Assembly (NCBI GenBank): GCA_035222895.1
Contig: JAVYIG010000606.1
Coordinates: 248,001 to 312,000, forward strand
Reading direction: 5' to 3'
Origin: Strongylocentrotus droebachiensis
Lineage: Eukaryota > Echinodermata > Echinoidea > Camarodonta > Strongylocentrotidae
DNA length: 64,000 bases
The notes under the pieces were generated by a model. It was not told where the DNA came from, did no database searches, and saw nothing but the letters and a program-made list of their open reading frames with translations. The translations under genes and the position numbers were made by a program. Numbering within the stretch: position 1 is the stretch's first letter; every line of letters starts with the position of its first letter. This document shows positions 15,603 through 27,400 of this stretch, in pieces.

Positions 15603-18600
15603 ATCGGTTTAAACACGATCGCATTGACTTTCGATAAATCAACTCAAAGCAATTGTAGAATTCATGCCCACCATCAAGTGAAATTCGAAGATTGATATGA
15701 CGTATAACGTAACCCTAATGAATTTTATTAGGGTAGTGAAGTTGCCTTTGAGTTGATTTCTCGAAAAATCTTAGCGATTTTGTTTAAACAGATATATGAT
15801 ACAATTCATTACTGAGAATAATCCGTGAATCTGTTACATGAAAACACGCTCGGGTAAATTGTTAGTACAATCCAGTGGTTTCCCACCTATTTATGTGCCA
15901 AAAAAAGAAAGTATTGTATTCGTGTTATATGACAGGATTGTGTTTACATTGTTTATGAAATTATCAAACTATTTTGCAGAAGCGTGACAATCATTTTGCT
16001 CTTATATAAGCATTTCAAAGTTGTATTCACCGGGAACAGGAAATACCATGCTATGGATTTTATCATGAAGAGTAGATAATGTGAATTTATATTGTTATAA
16101 TGAACGAGGTATACACAAGAAGAGAAAAAAAGATGCGAAATCAAAAAACGAGAAGACAATAACAGCAAGTTGGACTTAAAGATGTGTCTTTTTAAATAAT
16201 GTTATGTTAACTTCAGCTCTTGACAATAAACTGGCGACAATCATTTTTATTTTACTGGTGTAGAAATGTACATAATTTTCAGATTGCTATGGGAACATTG
16301 CTCCCACGTTTAGTGTTAGGTATCAGTGGAAATAACAAGGTGTTTTTAAGTAACAATCGTGCAAAGCGTGTGTTTCAATAACCTGTTTGTGTTTAATAAC
16401 AAAATGCGACGAGACCGAATTTTTCTTTCTTTCCCTCCTACGAATTCCTCTTTGTCTATTAAAAGACAGTCACATTCGTTATTCAAAAACGGCCACTGGT
16501 CACATAAAGGCACGTTAAGGTACCTTTAATATTTGTCTTGGCAAGGTATGCAAAGCCTTGGACTTTCTGAGAGGTACACAATTTTTATCCAACTCTATAA
16601 TTCTCAAAGTTCACCATTTATTGTGAAACTTGTAATCGCATGCTAATGATCTATTTTTCTTGGATACAAGTGTGATTAGGATAAAGTTCATATATGGGGG
16701 AAACACACTCGTGGGAAGAAGGTTTTGTCGTGTCGTATCGTTCGTAAAATTGTGAATGTGAGAACGCAACCATACTACAGAGAACTGTGTTTCGTCCCCT
16801 AGTACGATGTATTACCAATGCTCCTACTTTCCATAATTCTAAAGTTAATCATCTTTATAAATTCGACAAAATATTATCATGTTATGAGATGACATGGATA
16901 TTTTACTTGGTCTATGCAATATGATACAATCGAGAAATGATTTTGGCAACGTAGTATAAGTGCCACCGAATATTCAACCATTATGCTATCTGAAAAGGCT
17001 TACACATTCAACCGTCCTGTAACAAATAGACTGACCTTTTATATCTCTTCCAAACACAAATTCAAATGACATGAAATGCAGGAAGCATTTAATCCTTTCT
17101 AAATAGAAGTGAGTGACGTAACAAATGACTACAAATTTGTAACCAAAGAGGGCAGTCAATTTTAATTTCATTTCATTTTTAATCACAACAAAATACAGTT
17201 TGTGTTCTTGTTTTATGTCGTGTTCGTTCTGTTTGTGTTTTATATCTGGTCCAGTGTCTATTTCTATGGCTGGACAATAATATAAACAAACATTGTTTGA
17301 TAGACAGAACTTTGTATAAATAATTACGGATGAAATGGTTGTTCTGCTGGTGAATGGTCTTGTAAACTGCCAAAGTTTTTATCATTGAATGCAAATCGAG
17401 AGGACTGTATCGAATCATCCCACCGTGTGAATGTGTCGGGTCACGTGACTTCCAAAAATGGCGGCCGGTGTATCGCAGTATTTATATCATAAACGCCATA
17501 CTACAAGAAATTACCAAAAAAATCAGTCCTGAACATTCACGATGATATACTTCTTCTTTTATTAAATAAACTATCATTTATTTAGGCAGTAATTGTGTTT
17601 TTGAAGTCCCATAGGTGGAAAATCATAAGCGTTTTAGCATACGTACGTGTATTTTAGTTTTAAAAAAAGCTACGTTTAATGTTTTGTTATTACCCATGTT
17701 CTTAAGGCAATTATTTAAGGTCCTAACCACCGACCAATAACATTAGGTAATCATTCGAATTATCAATGGTTGTTTATGTTTACCTCCATTTAAATAATGT
17801 TTTATCGTAGGAAATCAGGTGGCGACTCACAAATAAATGGCCGTATGAATATATATGTCTTGCCTTTAAGTATGGACCCCTATGAATACTTTTATTTGTT
17901 GGAAATTCAATTTATTCCTTTAAAATAATTTTTAAAGATATTTTGTTAAGCCATAAAGTTTCAACCACCAAGGATTTTAGATTGAATCAGATGACGGGTA
18001 CACACCTAGTCATATCATACGAATGTTCTTGATTTCTCATTTACTATTTACAATGTACAGTGAAAATGTTCTAAAGATAAATGGACGTAGTGAATTTAGA
18101 AAAAAAGGACAAATAATACATTTTTGCAGATTTGTACGGTATGAGATTACGTGTTGATGAGAGAGAGAAAATGTTTTTACGTGTAGATTATTCATATGTT
18201 GTTCTCCATTTATTGATTTCGATTTTTTTTTTCTCCACAAAAAAACATGAACATTAGTTGCCATAAAGCAGCAACAAGTTCACACTGTGCGCTTGCTTCA
18301 AGCATTTTTTTTCTGTTACGCACAAAGCCAAAGTCACAACTTCGTATTCAGGTCTAATTCGGGACAAAAGATTTTCTTAAGTCAAGTGATAGGAATTTTC
18401 CCATATTCAACATAAGAATAATCAAAACAAAATAATTTTGTACTCATCTATGCTCTCACTTTAGTCTTATTTTATTTCTAGTTCTACATGTGATCAACTC
18501 CTTTTGAAGGTGTTATTAATTTAAGGTGGTACATTTTGCAAAGTTTATGTTTTAATAGGATCTGTGCCAACTGAATGTTCGATGTCTGCACAAGCATATG

Positions 18601-19689
18601 CACAACAACGCCAAGACATATTCCACAAAGCTTAATGTCATTTCTCAGATATTTCTTATTTATAAATCAACCCAAAACGTTTTTAAAGCAAGCGTTGTGG
18701 AGAGACGATAAATAACATACAAATCTAAAATTATTTTTTAATCCATTACTTACTGATAAAATGCCACGAAATAATTATATATCGGTGCATGAGCATTGCG
18801 CCATTGTTATTGCCTGCTTTAAACAATGCAAAAATAAGTTCAATCGATCAAATAGTCTTTCGCATATGATTTAATCAGCAATGTGGATCAGAAAATCTCT
18901 TTTGAAACAAAATAATAATGGGAAGGTTTTATGAATTTATTTCAACTATTTGTCACGTTGATCTTTTATTTTTCTTCTTGGTTGAAATAAGTATTGCGTT
19001 TTACCAACTGCAATAGTTTGTTCTGTTATGCACAAACTATTACATCAACCTAATCAGTATTCTACCTATTGTAGTGATTCGATGGTCTTATTTTGCTGAT
19101 CCCTCCACGAGCAATGAAATGTATTGAATGATCAAGGACTGTGGCGGTATCAGCGAAATAATTTGAATGCGTCTGCTTTGTGTTCTGCTAATTTTAATAA
19201 TGCTCTTTCATTTTGTTGGTTAACTTAATATCTTCGATTCTTTGTGCTCTCAAGTTGTATGTCTCTAAATTTGAAGAAAAAATGGTGGAGTTGATCATAT
19301 TTGGGGGTCATCATTGAGTTTGCTTTTGTGATGTCAGAGGGACACTCTGGTGAATTTGGTGATCGCCCGCCTGACTGTTGTATTCAGATGGCCATATGTG
19401 AGGTGCATCATTATTATTGTGTTGAGCGACAGATATGTCTAGTAGTTTGTAAACATTTTCTGTAGATTATTATGAGTTGAAACCTATCTGAGGAAAGATA
19501 TCGTAAATAAAAGTTGAAAACCGAAATATCTCAGAGATTCCATTGCGTTTATTTCGATAGGGAATTGTTTTCTAAAAATGAATTGATGTGTATGTGTGAC
19601 CGATGCTGAGGTTGTATATCGGGAATGTGTATGCGGATAGGAGCTACACAATCCTTAACCAACCAGACATGCTAGAACAGAGAGATAGA

Positions 19690-19767
19690 GAGAGAGGGAG
19701 ATAACTTAAAGAGAACAAGAATATAAAGGATTCCATTCAGAAGCACAGGACTCCATTCAGAAGCACA

Positions 19768-19807
<40 letters not shown>

Positions 19808-20156
19808 AGATAACTTAAAGAGAACAAGAATATAAAGGATTCCATTGAGAAGCACACACTATGAACATGACGGACAAAGAAAAATGACAAAATATACAGT
19901 TCCTCAGGTAGATAGAGAGACATCCCTTTACTGCTATCATGTAAAAATGTGTAGAACAGGTGAATATGTGACACCTGTTCTACACATTTTTACATAATAG
20001 CATGGAAGGGATGTTCCTTTATCTACCTGAGGAACTGTATATTTTTTCCTCTTTCTTTGTCCATCATTTTCATAGTGACAGGGAGTGAGAGAGAGAGAGA
20101 GAGAGAGAGATAACTTAAAGAGAACAAGAATATAAAGGATCCCTTTCAGAGGCACA

Positions 20157-20202
<46 letters not shown>

Positions 20203-20280
20203 AGATAACTTAAAGAGAACAGGAATATAAAGGATTACATTCAGAAGCACAGGAAGTGAGAAAGAGAGAGAGAGAAGGCA
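19690..20280. repeat. GA-rich tandem array interrupted by a foldback
   Basis: Four copies of a roughly 50-bp unit beginning GAGATAACTTAAAGAGAACA and ending near AGAAGCACAGG (about 19698, 19806, 20109 and 20201), each followed by a GA microsatellite. The foldback of family B (19858-20078) sits between copies two and three. Minus-strand reading frames here are low-complexity artefacts. Confidence 0.85.
19858..20078. mobile_element. Foldback element, family B, copy 1
   Basis: Inverted repeat of about 220 bp. The left arm includes GACGGACAAAGAAAAATGAC, CAGTTCCTCAGGTAGATAG and GTGTAGAACAGGTG; the right arm is its complement, meeting at CACCTGTTCTACACA. A related copy is at 44183-44395. No coding capacity. 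Confidence 0.85.
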
Positions 20281-20604
20281 TGGAGGTGGAGCTATGGGTT
20301 TCCTTAGAGGCTGCAAAACTCAATTATCAATATCTAATTATGTAAAGACGAATAAATGTTTTAAATAGTTGGGTTTATCTGGTACATTTTTTTAAATTTT
20401 CTTTCGAATGCTGGATGACAAATAACTGACCTTGAGGTGCATAACATTGGATAAATGGTTTGTGCTATTCGTCCTCTAATTTCAATTCTGATTTATAAGA
20501 AAACACATATGTACAAGTGACCAGTCATTGTTTACTTATAAAACCAAAATAAATGTACAGTTATGACATACAAACATACGCAAACAATCAATATTTTTAA
20601 AATG

Positions 20605-20633
20605 TTTATTCAAATTTAGTTTTGCTATTTATT
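20605..20633 (-). other. Candidate polyadenylation signals of the EGF gene
   Basis: On the minus strand AATAAA occurs at 20633-20628 and 20610-20605, about 580-605 bases past the stop codon of the EGF gene. Either would give a normal 3' UTR; no downstream element was verified. Confidence 0.3.
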
Positions 20634-21210
20634 CTTATCACAAACAGATGAATACATTTGTATAAAGATTTAAACAATGTAAGTTGTATTCATAAATTCC
20701 GTTGCTTGTCCAAACTACTCACCCATTACTTTCATAGGTAGCTTACAGCCAGATATAAAACACCGGAATCATGACAATAATCCCACATAATGATGATAAT
20801 AATAATTCCAAAATACTATATATTGTATTTGGCTTTTCTACAATCTTCAAGCTTCAGCAATTGATTTACAAGATGCACCGAGATGTACGGAGTGTGGGAT
20901 AGGAAGTGATACCCCGCATACATTCTTATATTCGAACGGCAAGGTATTTTATATATATATTTGTATCGCCTCTTGCATTTTGTTAACGGAATTACGTGGA
21001 ATGGCTATATGAATACATTGTGCCTACCAGTGAAAATCATATAATTATAATATTGTACGGTCCGAAATGTAGAAGCTGCAGATGGTTGATAGCAATTTTG
21101 TTAACAAACGTCAGCCACCTTCGTGAATTGCACCACCTCGACCACGTCATGAACAAACATTTGAATTTTCCTGCGGGGCTCAAATATAAGCATAATTTTT
21201 TCTGATGTTT

Positions 21211-21400
21211 TCAAGTCCACTTTTCATACATGCTTTCCTCGACATCGAAAATGTACGTGAGATCACCGTTTGGCATTACGACCGACATCGGTGACGCTGG
21301 TCGACCACCATCGCCGTCATCGTCCCAAGCTACTGTGGACTTCGTCTCGTTCTTTGTAGTAGGGTCGAGCTCGAGTTCGTCTGGACTAACTTTGCTTTGT
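21211..21400 (-). CDS. EGF-receptor-like gene, exon 39: cytoplasmic tail and stop
   Basis: Terminal exon entered in phase 2 after the transmembrane exon (acceptor AG at 21402-21401) and closed by TGA at 21213-21211. It encodes the 62-residue tail, starting [19 protein letters not shown], acidic in the middle (WDDDGDGG), and ending with [14 protein letters not shown]. Two Tyr residues near the C terminus could be signalling or sorting sites, but neither fits a strict ITIM. No known cytoplasmic domain. Confidence 0.85.
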
Positions 21401-24400
21401 CTGTTTCCGTGGACATAGTTTAAAAGAAGCGTGTGAAAATAAAATGGGATCCATGTTAAATGTTATTTTCAATTTTATTCAGTTTGACAAATATGCTTGA
21501 TAGGAGGGATGGTAGATGTTTAGAATAATAAAAAGAAAACAAAAAGAAGACTACAGTAGCTGAAGACAGAAAATTATGCAGAACATGCGTCTCAAGGTCA
21601 ATTTCATTGTTGCCCGAATAGCCTCCAAACTTCCAAGCTACCATGAAGCAGAGATAGATAGATAGATAGTTAGACAGATAGATAGTATATGACTTAGCTC
21701 TAACCCACTTAAAGCAAAACGTTATTGAAGAATAATCCTTCAAATAAATGAATTTTGTAAGGGTACATTTCTCATTTCTAATCGATGTAATGCGTTGAAT
21801 GCTACTATATGATTTTCCATTCCAATTTAAATAAGATAAGAAAAACATGCAAATATATTCACCTGTTTGTCAGCCAGCAAGTGACGATAATGATGGCGAT
21901 CAACAAGATGACACCGAGAACGGACAGGCTGGCGATGAGGGCAACTGTCATTAAGTATAGTAATATTATAATAATGATAATATTTAGTTAACCCAGGGAA
22001 GCCTCGTCAGCACTAGTGCTTTTCTTCAAGAGGACCCTGCAATTATCTTAACCCCAGTAATTGCTAGATACCCATTTACACTATACACAGGATCGACAGT
22101 GGATTTAAAGTTTTGGCAAAGGACGGTAGTACCGGCTGTGATTGGCATCCTAAACCCTTCGATTGAGATTCAATTGAATGAACAACTAGGCCTAAAATAA
22201 AAATTTGTTGTATTGCCCTTTGCGACCGACCCAAAAAAATCTGAAAATCTACGGTCGACATTTTAAAAAAGTTTTTTTTTTTAACCGTTTTTTAGATTTT
22301 TTTTTTTATTATTGAATAAAAAATATGTATTTTTTGTTTAAATGGAATATAAATGCATAAAATCAAATTTTTCCAAAATTCTCACTAATTATGAGGTGGA
22401 AAAGATGTCAATGGAATGATGACGTTGAAACACATGTATTAAAGCATTAAAAACTGAGAAATATCAGCCAAAAGAGGACGGGAAAAAGAGAAGAAGAAAA
22501 AAACATTCAAATCTAAAAAATATTGGCGCAAAGAGGGCGACAAAAAAAAAATCCGACCGACCGACCCATGTTTTGGCACCCGAAGGGCAATACAACAAGT
22601 TTTTATTTTAGGCCCTATTTATAGCACAACACCTCTAAATAGCATAAAGATAATCATGGAATTACCCATTTGTAATAATGAATCAACGATTCGGTCTCAT
22701 TTAACCAGGAAAGCGAAACCAGTAAGAAAACTGTTCATTCTGGGTCGGGGTCTTGCAAATGTTATCACCGATTTAAAACAACTGGGTCAGTGAAATCATT
22801 GTCTCTAAACATTAAAGGGAAAGTGGTAAGCTCGACACTATCTGACAATGTGAAAATTGATAATATACCATAAAATCTCTCATTTCTCATTTCCCCCATA
22901 AAACAACCCAGTTGATTTATCTTTTTTCAAGTTTGTACTTAGACAGAATTTAGAGAGGCTAAAGGAATGATAATGCCCACAGAAGGCCATAACTCCAAAT
23001 AACGTATTATTCTCGATGGTGATATGATTGCTTCTTTTCAATAAAGCGATATACATATATATATATTAAAGTTTTGGTTTAAACACAATATTTATTGACC
23101 TAGTATAGAGCTCATACTTAGTTACCGACATATCCATAGCACACCTTTACGTATAGAATCAATACACATGTGGGCATATTTCATTTATTTTAATTGAAAA
23201 CAGTATTGAGACTCACCATTTGCTTTTTCACCGGATGATTCTGCAAAACAAATACAAAATAATGTGTAATACGATTCTTTGATTGTTTTTTTTTGCTAGT
23301 CAGAAGAATGACAATTGAGTAAAGCTTTAAGTTATTGACGTGTTTGTCGGAATATAATCATTGGGTACCTTTATGTTAGAAATTCTTCTCTGAAATATTC
23401 ATATAATAATCTTTCTTTTTTTAATAATAATCTTTTAAAGTCCACTCCAAATTTTATTAAGTTAACCCGAAAATGGAAATTATTTTCGCCCAATTGATCG
23501 TGAGCCCGGCAGCCACTGAGCAGCGCCAGATCGACGTTGCTCTATCCCTTATTGTTGAACGCCAAACAAGGTAGCAGCAACTCCCGTCTTTTAACGTCTT
23601 TTGGTATGACGCGGCCGGGGTTCGAACCCCACGACCTCCCGTTTGCGAGGCGGACGCTCTACTGACTGAGCCAACACGCCGGTATATACCGTCTTTATAA
23701 TGTTTACCTGGTGGATAACCAAAACAAACACGTGGATGAAACTTTTTAGTTTATACCACATCTCAGAAGACAGGATTCGAAATATAATAATGTCACATGA
23801 ATCTAACTGAAAGCTAATTGCGAGTGACTTGTCCCCACTATTTTATGTATAGTTATGGGGGTGTGGATGACTTTGTGCTTGGAGCTCTGTTTACAGTACG
23901 TATGTTTTCATTCTAAAGCTATACAGTGCGTCCCAGAAAAACGAAACCGAGAATTATCGATGTTTTATCATAGCTTAATCACAAGTATAATTAATACATG
24001 ACACATATTTGGAAAGTTTAGTTCCTCTTCTTTCATTTGATGGTACTCATACGATGCATATTTCACGCATGAGTGATTAAAACTATTTGAAGATAGGGTA
24101 CCAAAACGTCATTTGGCGGACGGTATCTGAATTTCAAAGAAAAACAAAAATCACATTTCTAGAAAGTTCATTCTCTGCTCTTTCATATGACACATCAACT
24201 TCAGGAAAAATGAGCCAGGAATAGCAAAGTTCTGTTTGTTTAAAGTAATGCTTGCATTTCCATAATTTCATTAAACGATTTCGTTTTCACTGGCTGCCTT
24301 CCCTAGCAACAAACAGAGTTGATAAAAGACTTAACTCCGTTTCGTTGACGATCAGCCATGAGCAAAGAAGACTAAAGACTTGAAACATGCATCATATGAG

Positions 24401-27400
24401 TTGCATCGAATGAAAGAGGAGGATCTAAGCTTTACAAATATGTGTCATTTATTAATTATAATTGTGATTAAGTTATAATAAAACATCGATAATTCTCGGT
24501 TTCGTTTTTCTGCGACGCACTGTATATCACCATTTTCAGCTTACTTTTTTCACAGTGGATCCCATCGTAGCCTTTTGGACATGTACAGCTGTAAATGTTG
24601 ATTAAGTCCTTGCATGTCGCACCATTCTGACAAGGATTGCTCGAACATTCATCGATTTCTGAAAAATAGTAATAATATGAGTTGGCTAATTTATTATAAT
24701 AGACTTATGTTTCATTGTGTCGAAGATATATCATCACTATTTAAACTAACTGATCTTTAGTGCACATTGTGGAAGTACAAAAATACATCTGTGATTCTAA
24801 GCCATTTGAAAAAGAGAAATCTGTGGTGATGTATTTTGCGATATTCTTCGGTCCGTTATTATGGTATACGTACATGTAGGCAATGCTTTCAGAGAGAGGG
24901 GCTATTGCATGCATTGGTATGATAAGCTATATAATGGTAATACAGTGGTATACATACGTTATAAAGTGTATTTAGTTTACCAAGACTAAACAGAAAAGTC
25001 CAATAAGTGTCACGATTGCGAGTTCTCAAATGTTCGATCACCATATTCCATGGTCCTGGTCAGGAGGTTTGATATATTAAGTAATATAAAGAAACGTGCT
25101 GCCTTTATATAGTTAGGAGGTTTGACGCTAAGCCAACGAAAACAACATGATGGTAATATAGCAAGCCTGTGTAACTCCCAAACAAATAAAAAATGTTACT
25201 GGCATGACAAGCCTTGGCATATACCATGTGTACGTACCACCTGACCTCGGAGCCACTAAGAAGGAAGTGACGCAATAGTGGCAACATCTACCCTTGCGCT
25301 CTCCAGATGATGTTTCTTAAAATGTATTTAATGTGCTGGCGAAAAACGTTCAGTCTTACCTTGTGCACACAAACTCCCACCGTAGCCATCCAGACAGGTG
25401 CACATGAATAAGTCAATGTAGTCTGAACACGACCCTCCATTCTGACAAGGGCTGCTAAGGCACTCGTCAATCTCTAAATGAAAGAAGCGAAGGACTATTT
25501 ATTTGTGTATCATATTTTGACATTTTAATATTGCATTTATCAAGGAGTTCAAATATTTTCAAAGGGAATATAATGTTGTAATTAAACCATTAATGTACCA
25601 TACTACATTTATACTGTAGGCTTGCGGGTGCACCATGTGAGAGCGAGGGAGGATTGTAATCTTTCTGGAAGGTGCGTAGTCCTGAAAAGGACTGTTGGTG
25701 TAGTCTTGAAAAAGACTGTTGGTTATACTACTTTTATTTTTCATACTGGTTTGAAGCACCCTTTATCATATTTCCATTAGAATGAGTTTTAGTACGTCCT
25801 AGTTCTGAATTTAGATTATTTATTCATTAAAAAAACTGAAATTTAAAAAATTGTGTCGATAAAATATATTGAATATCACAAAGTTGTGATGTATGAGAAA
25901 TTTCTGAAAGAAACATAAACTTAATCAAAACATAAAGGCCTACCCATCGGCTTTAATAATTTATTTTATAGAGATATCTTTTTCGAAATAATTTTTGCTT
26001 CCCCAACATTTCCGTGAATCAGTACCGCTTGCCTTACCATTTTCACAATGAATGCCTGCGTAGCCAGATTGGCATGAACAGTCATATGTGATTTCCATCT
26101 CCACACATGTACCATCGTTGAGGCAGGGGCTGCTGAAACATCCATTAACGGCTAAGGAAACGAAAAAGAGTGATGGAATCATCGTCTCTCTGCTCTACTG
26201 AAATACCTGGATTACATATCATTATAATTGTATTCAAAGCAAATTGTAGTACTGAAGTGGTTAATTGATACACTTCATTGCGGCCAAAGGCAGGATTGCA
26301 TAATCTTTTACAGGGTGAAAACATAAAATGAATACAGTCACGAAAATCATTTTATAAAGCAGATAATCATAGAAGAATGCGATAAGCAAACATGATAAAC
26401 ATTTAACTCGACATCTGGGAGTTGAGTAAATCATATTAAATTGAGATGCAAAAATCAGTATAGGCATACGAAGATAATAAGTTATGATGAGAATTACAAG
26501 TCATAAAACCACCCATTTTTTTTCTTCAATTCCAGTAATCATAGCCTTACCATTTTCACAATGAATTCCATCATAACCAGGTGTACAGGAACAGTTGTAG
26601 AAGTCAACGATATCAGTACAGGTAGCTCCATTCTGGCAAGGGTTGCTGAAACATTCGTTGATTTCTACAAAGTCAAAATCATATCACTATCGACATTTAC
26701 AGGCACGTTCAATGATATACATGCATGTTATATCGCAATGTTATTTTTTCAACAAAATGGCATCCCTAAAAAGAATAATAATGTTATTTGGTTCTTGTAT
26801 AGCGCACATCACATTATAACGTCTCTATACGCTTCCAAAGAGTTTTTAGAAATTATTGCCCGGGCTTTAGAATGGCTGCCATGACGGCGCTTTAGCATTT
26901 CAAGGAGTGTGTCAAATGTAGATCAATGTCTTGCCAAAGGACATTGCTGCCGCAGCGGGACTCGAACCGCGGAACTTGTGATCCATAGTCCGGTGACATA
27001 TCCACTCGACCACGATTCGTACCAATAAGGCTAATGAAACATCATATCATGTTATACTTTGGATCTAAAAGTCAGTTTCTGATAACCGTTGACTTACCAA
27101 TTTCACAGTTGATACCGTCGTATCCTGGTGTGCAGGTACAATTGTAGAAATCTATTTCTTCGGAACAGGTAGCACCATTGTGACAAGGATTGCTCAAGCA
27201 TTCGTTAATATCTGTAGAAATTAGTGAAAACAATTGCAAATTCATTTTGGAATGGCTGGGAATGTGAAATATCATGTAATAATTCTAGTAGGCAATAGAT
27301 TGTAGAAGTAAATATTATTTTTTACCGGTCGTGAATAATTGATTATATTGGTATCATAGCTATTACAACTACTAAGTCTTAGCCAACACAAAAATTGTAT

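Larger units (their letters stand above)
14724..21210. other. Intergenic region between convergent AP-2 and EGF genes
   Basis: Contains the AP-2 3' UTR, the 3' UTR of the minus-strand EGF gene, a GA-rich tandem array with an embedded foldback (19690-20280), and otherwise AT-rich unique-looking DNA. A 104-codon minus-strand frame at 15161-15475 shows no recognised domain. No RNA gene seen. Confidence 0.6.

Noticed and set aside
23612..23681. tRNA-Ala-like sequence on the minus strand
   Set aside because: It has A and B boxes and a CGC-like anticodon, but it is fused to a SINE body and tail that recur elsewhere; the stems have mismatches. Treated as a SINE head.
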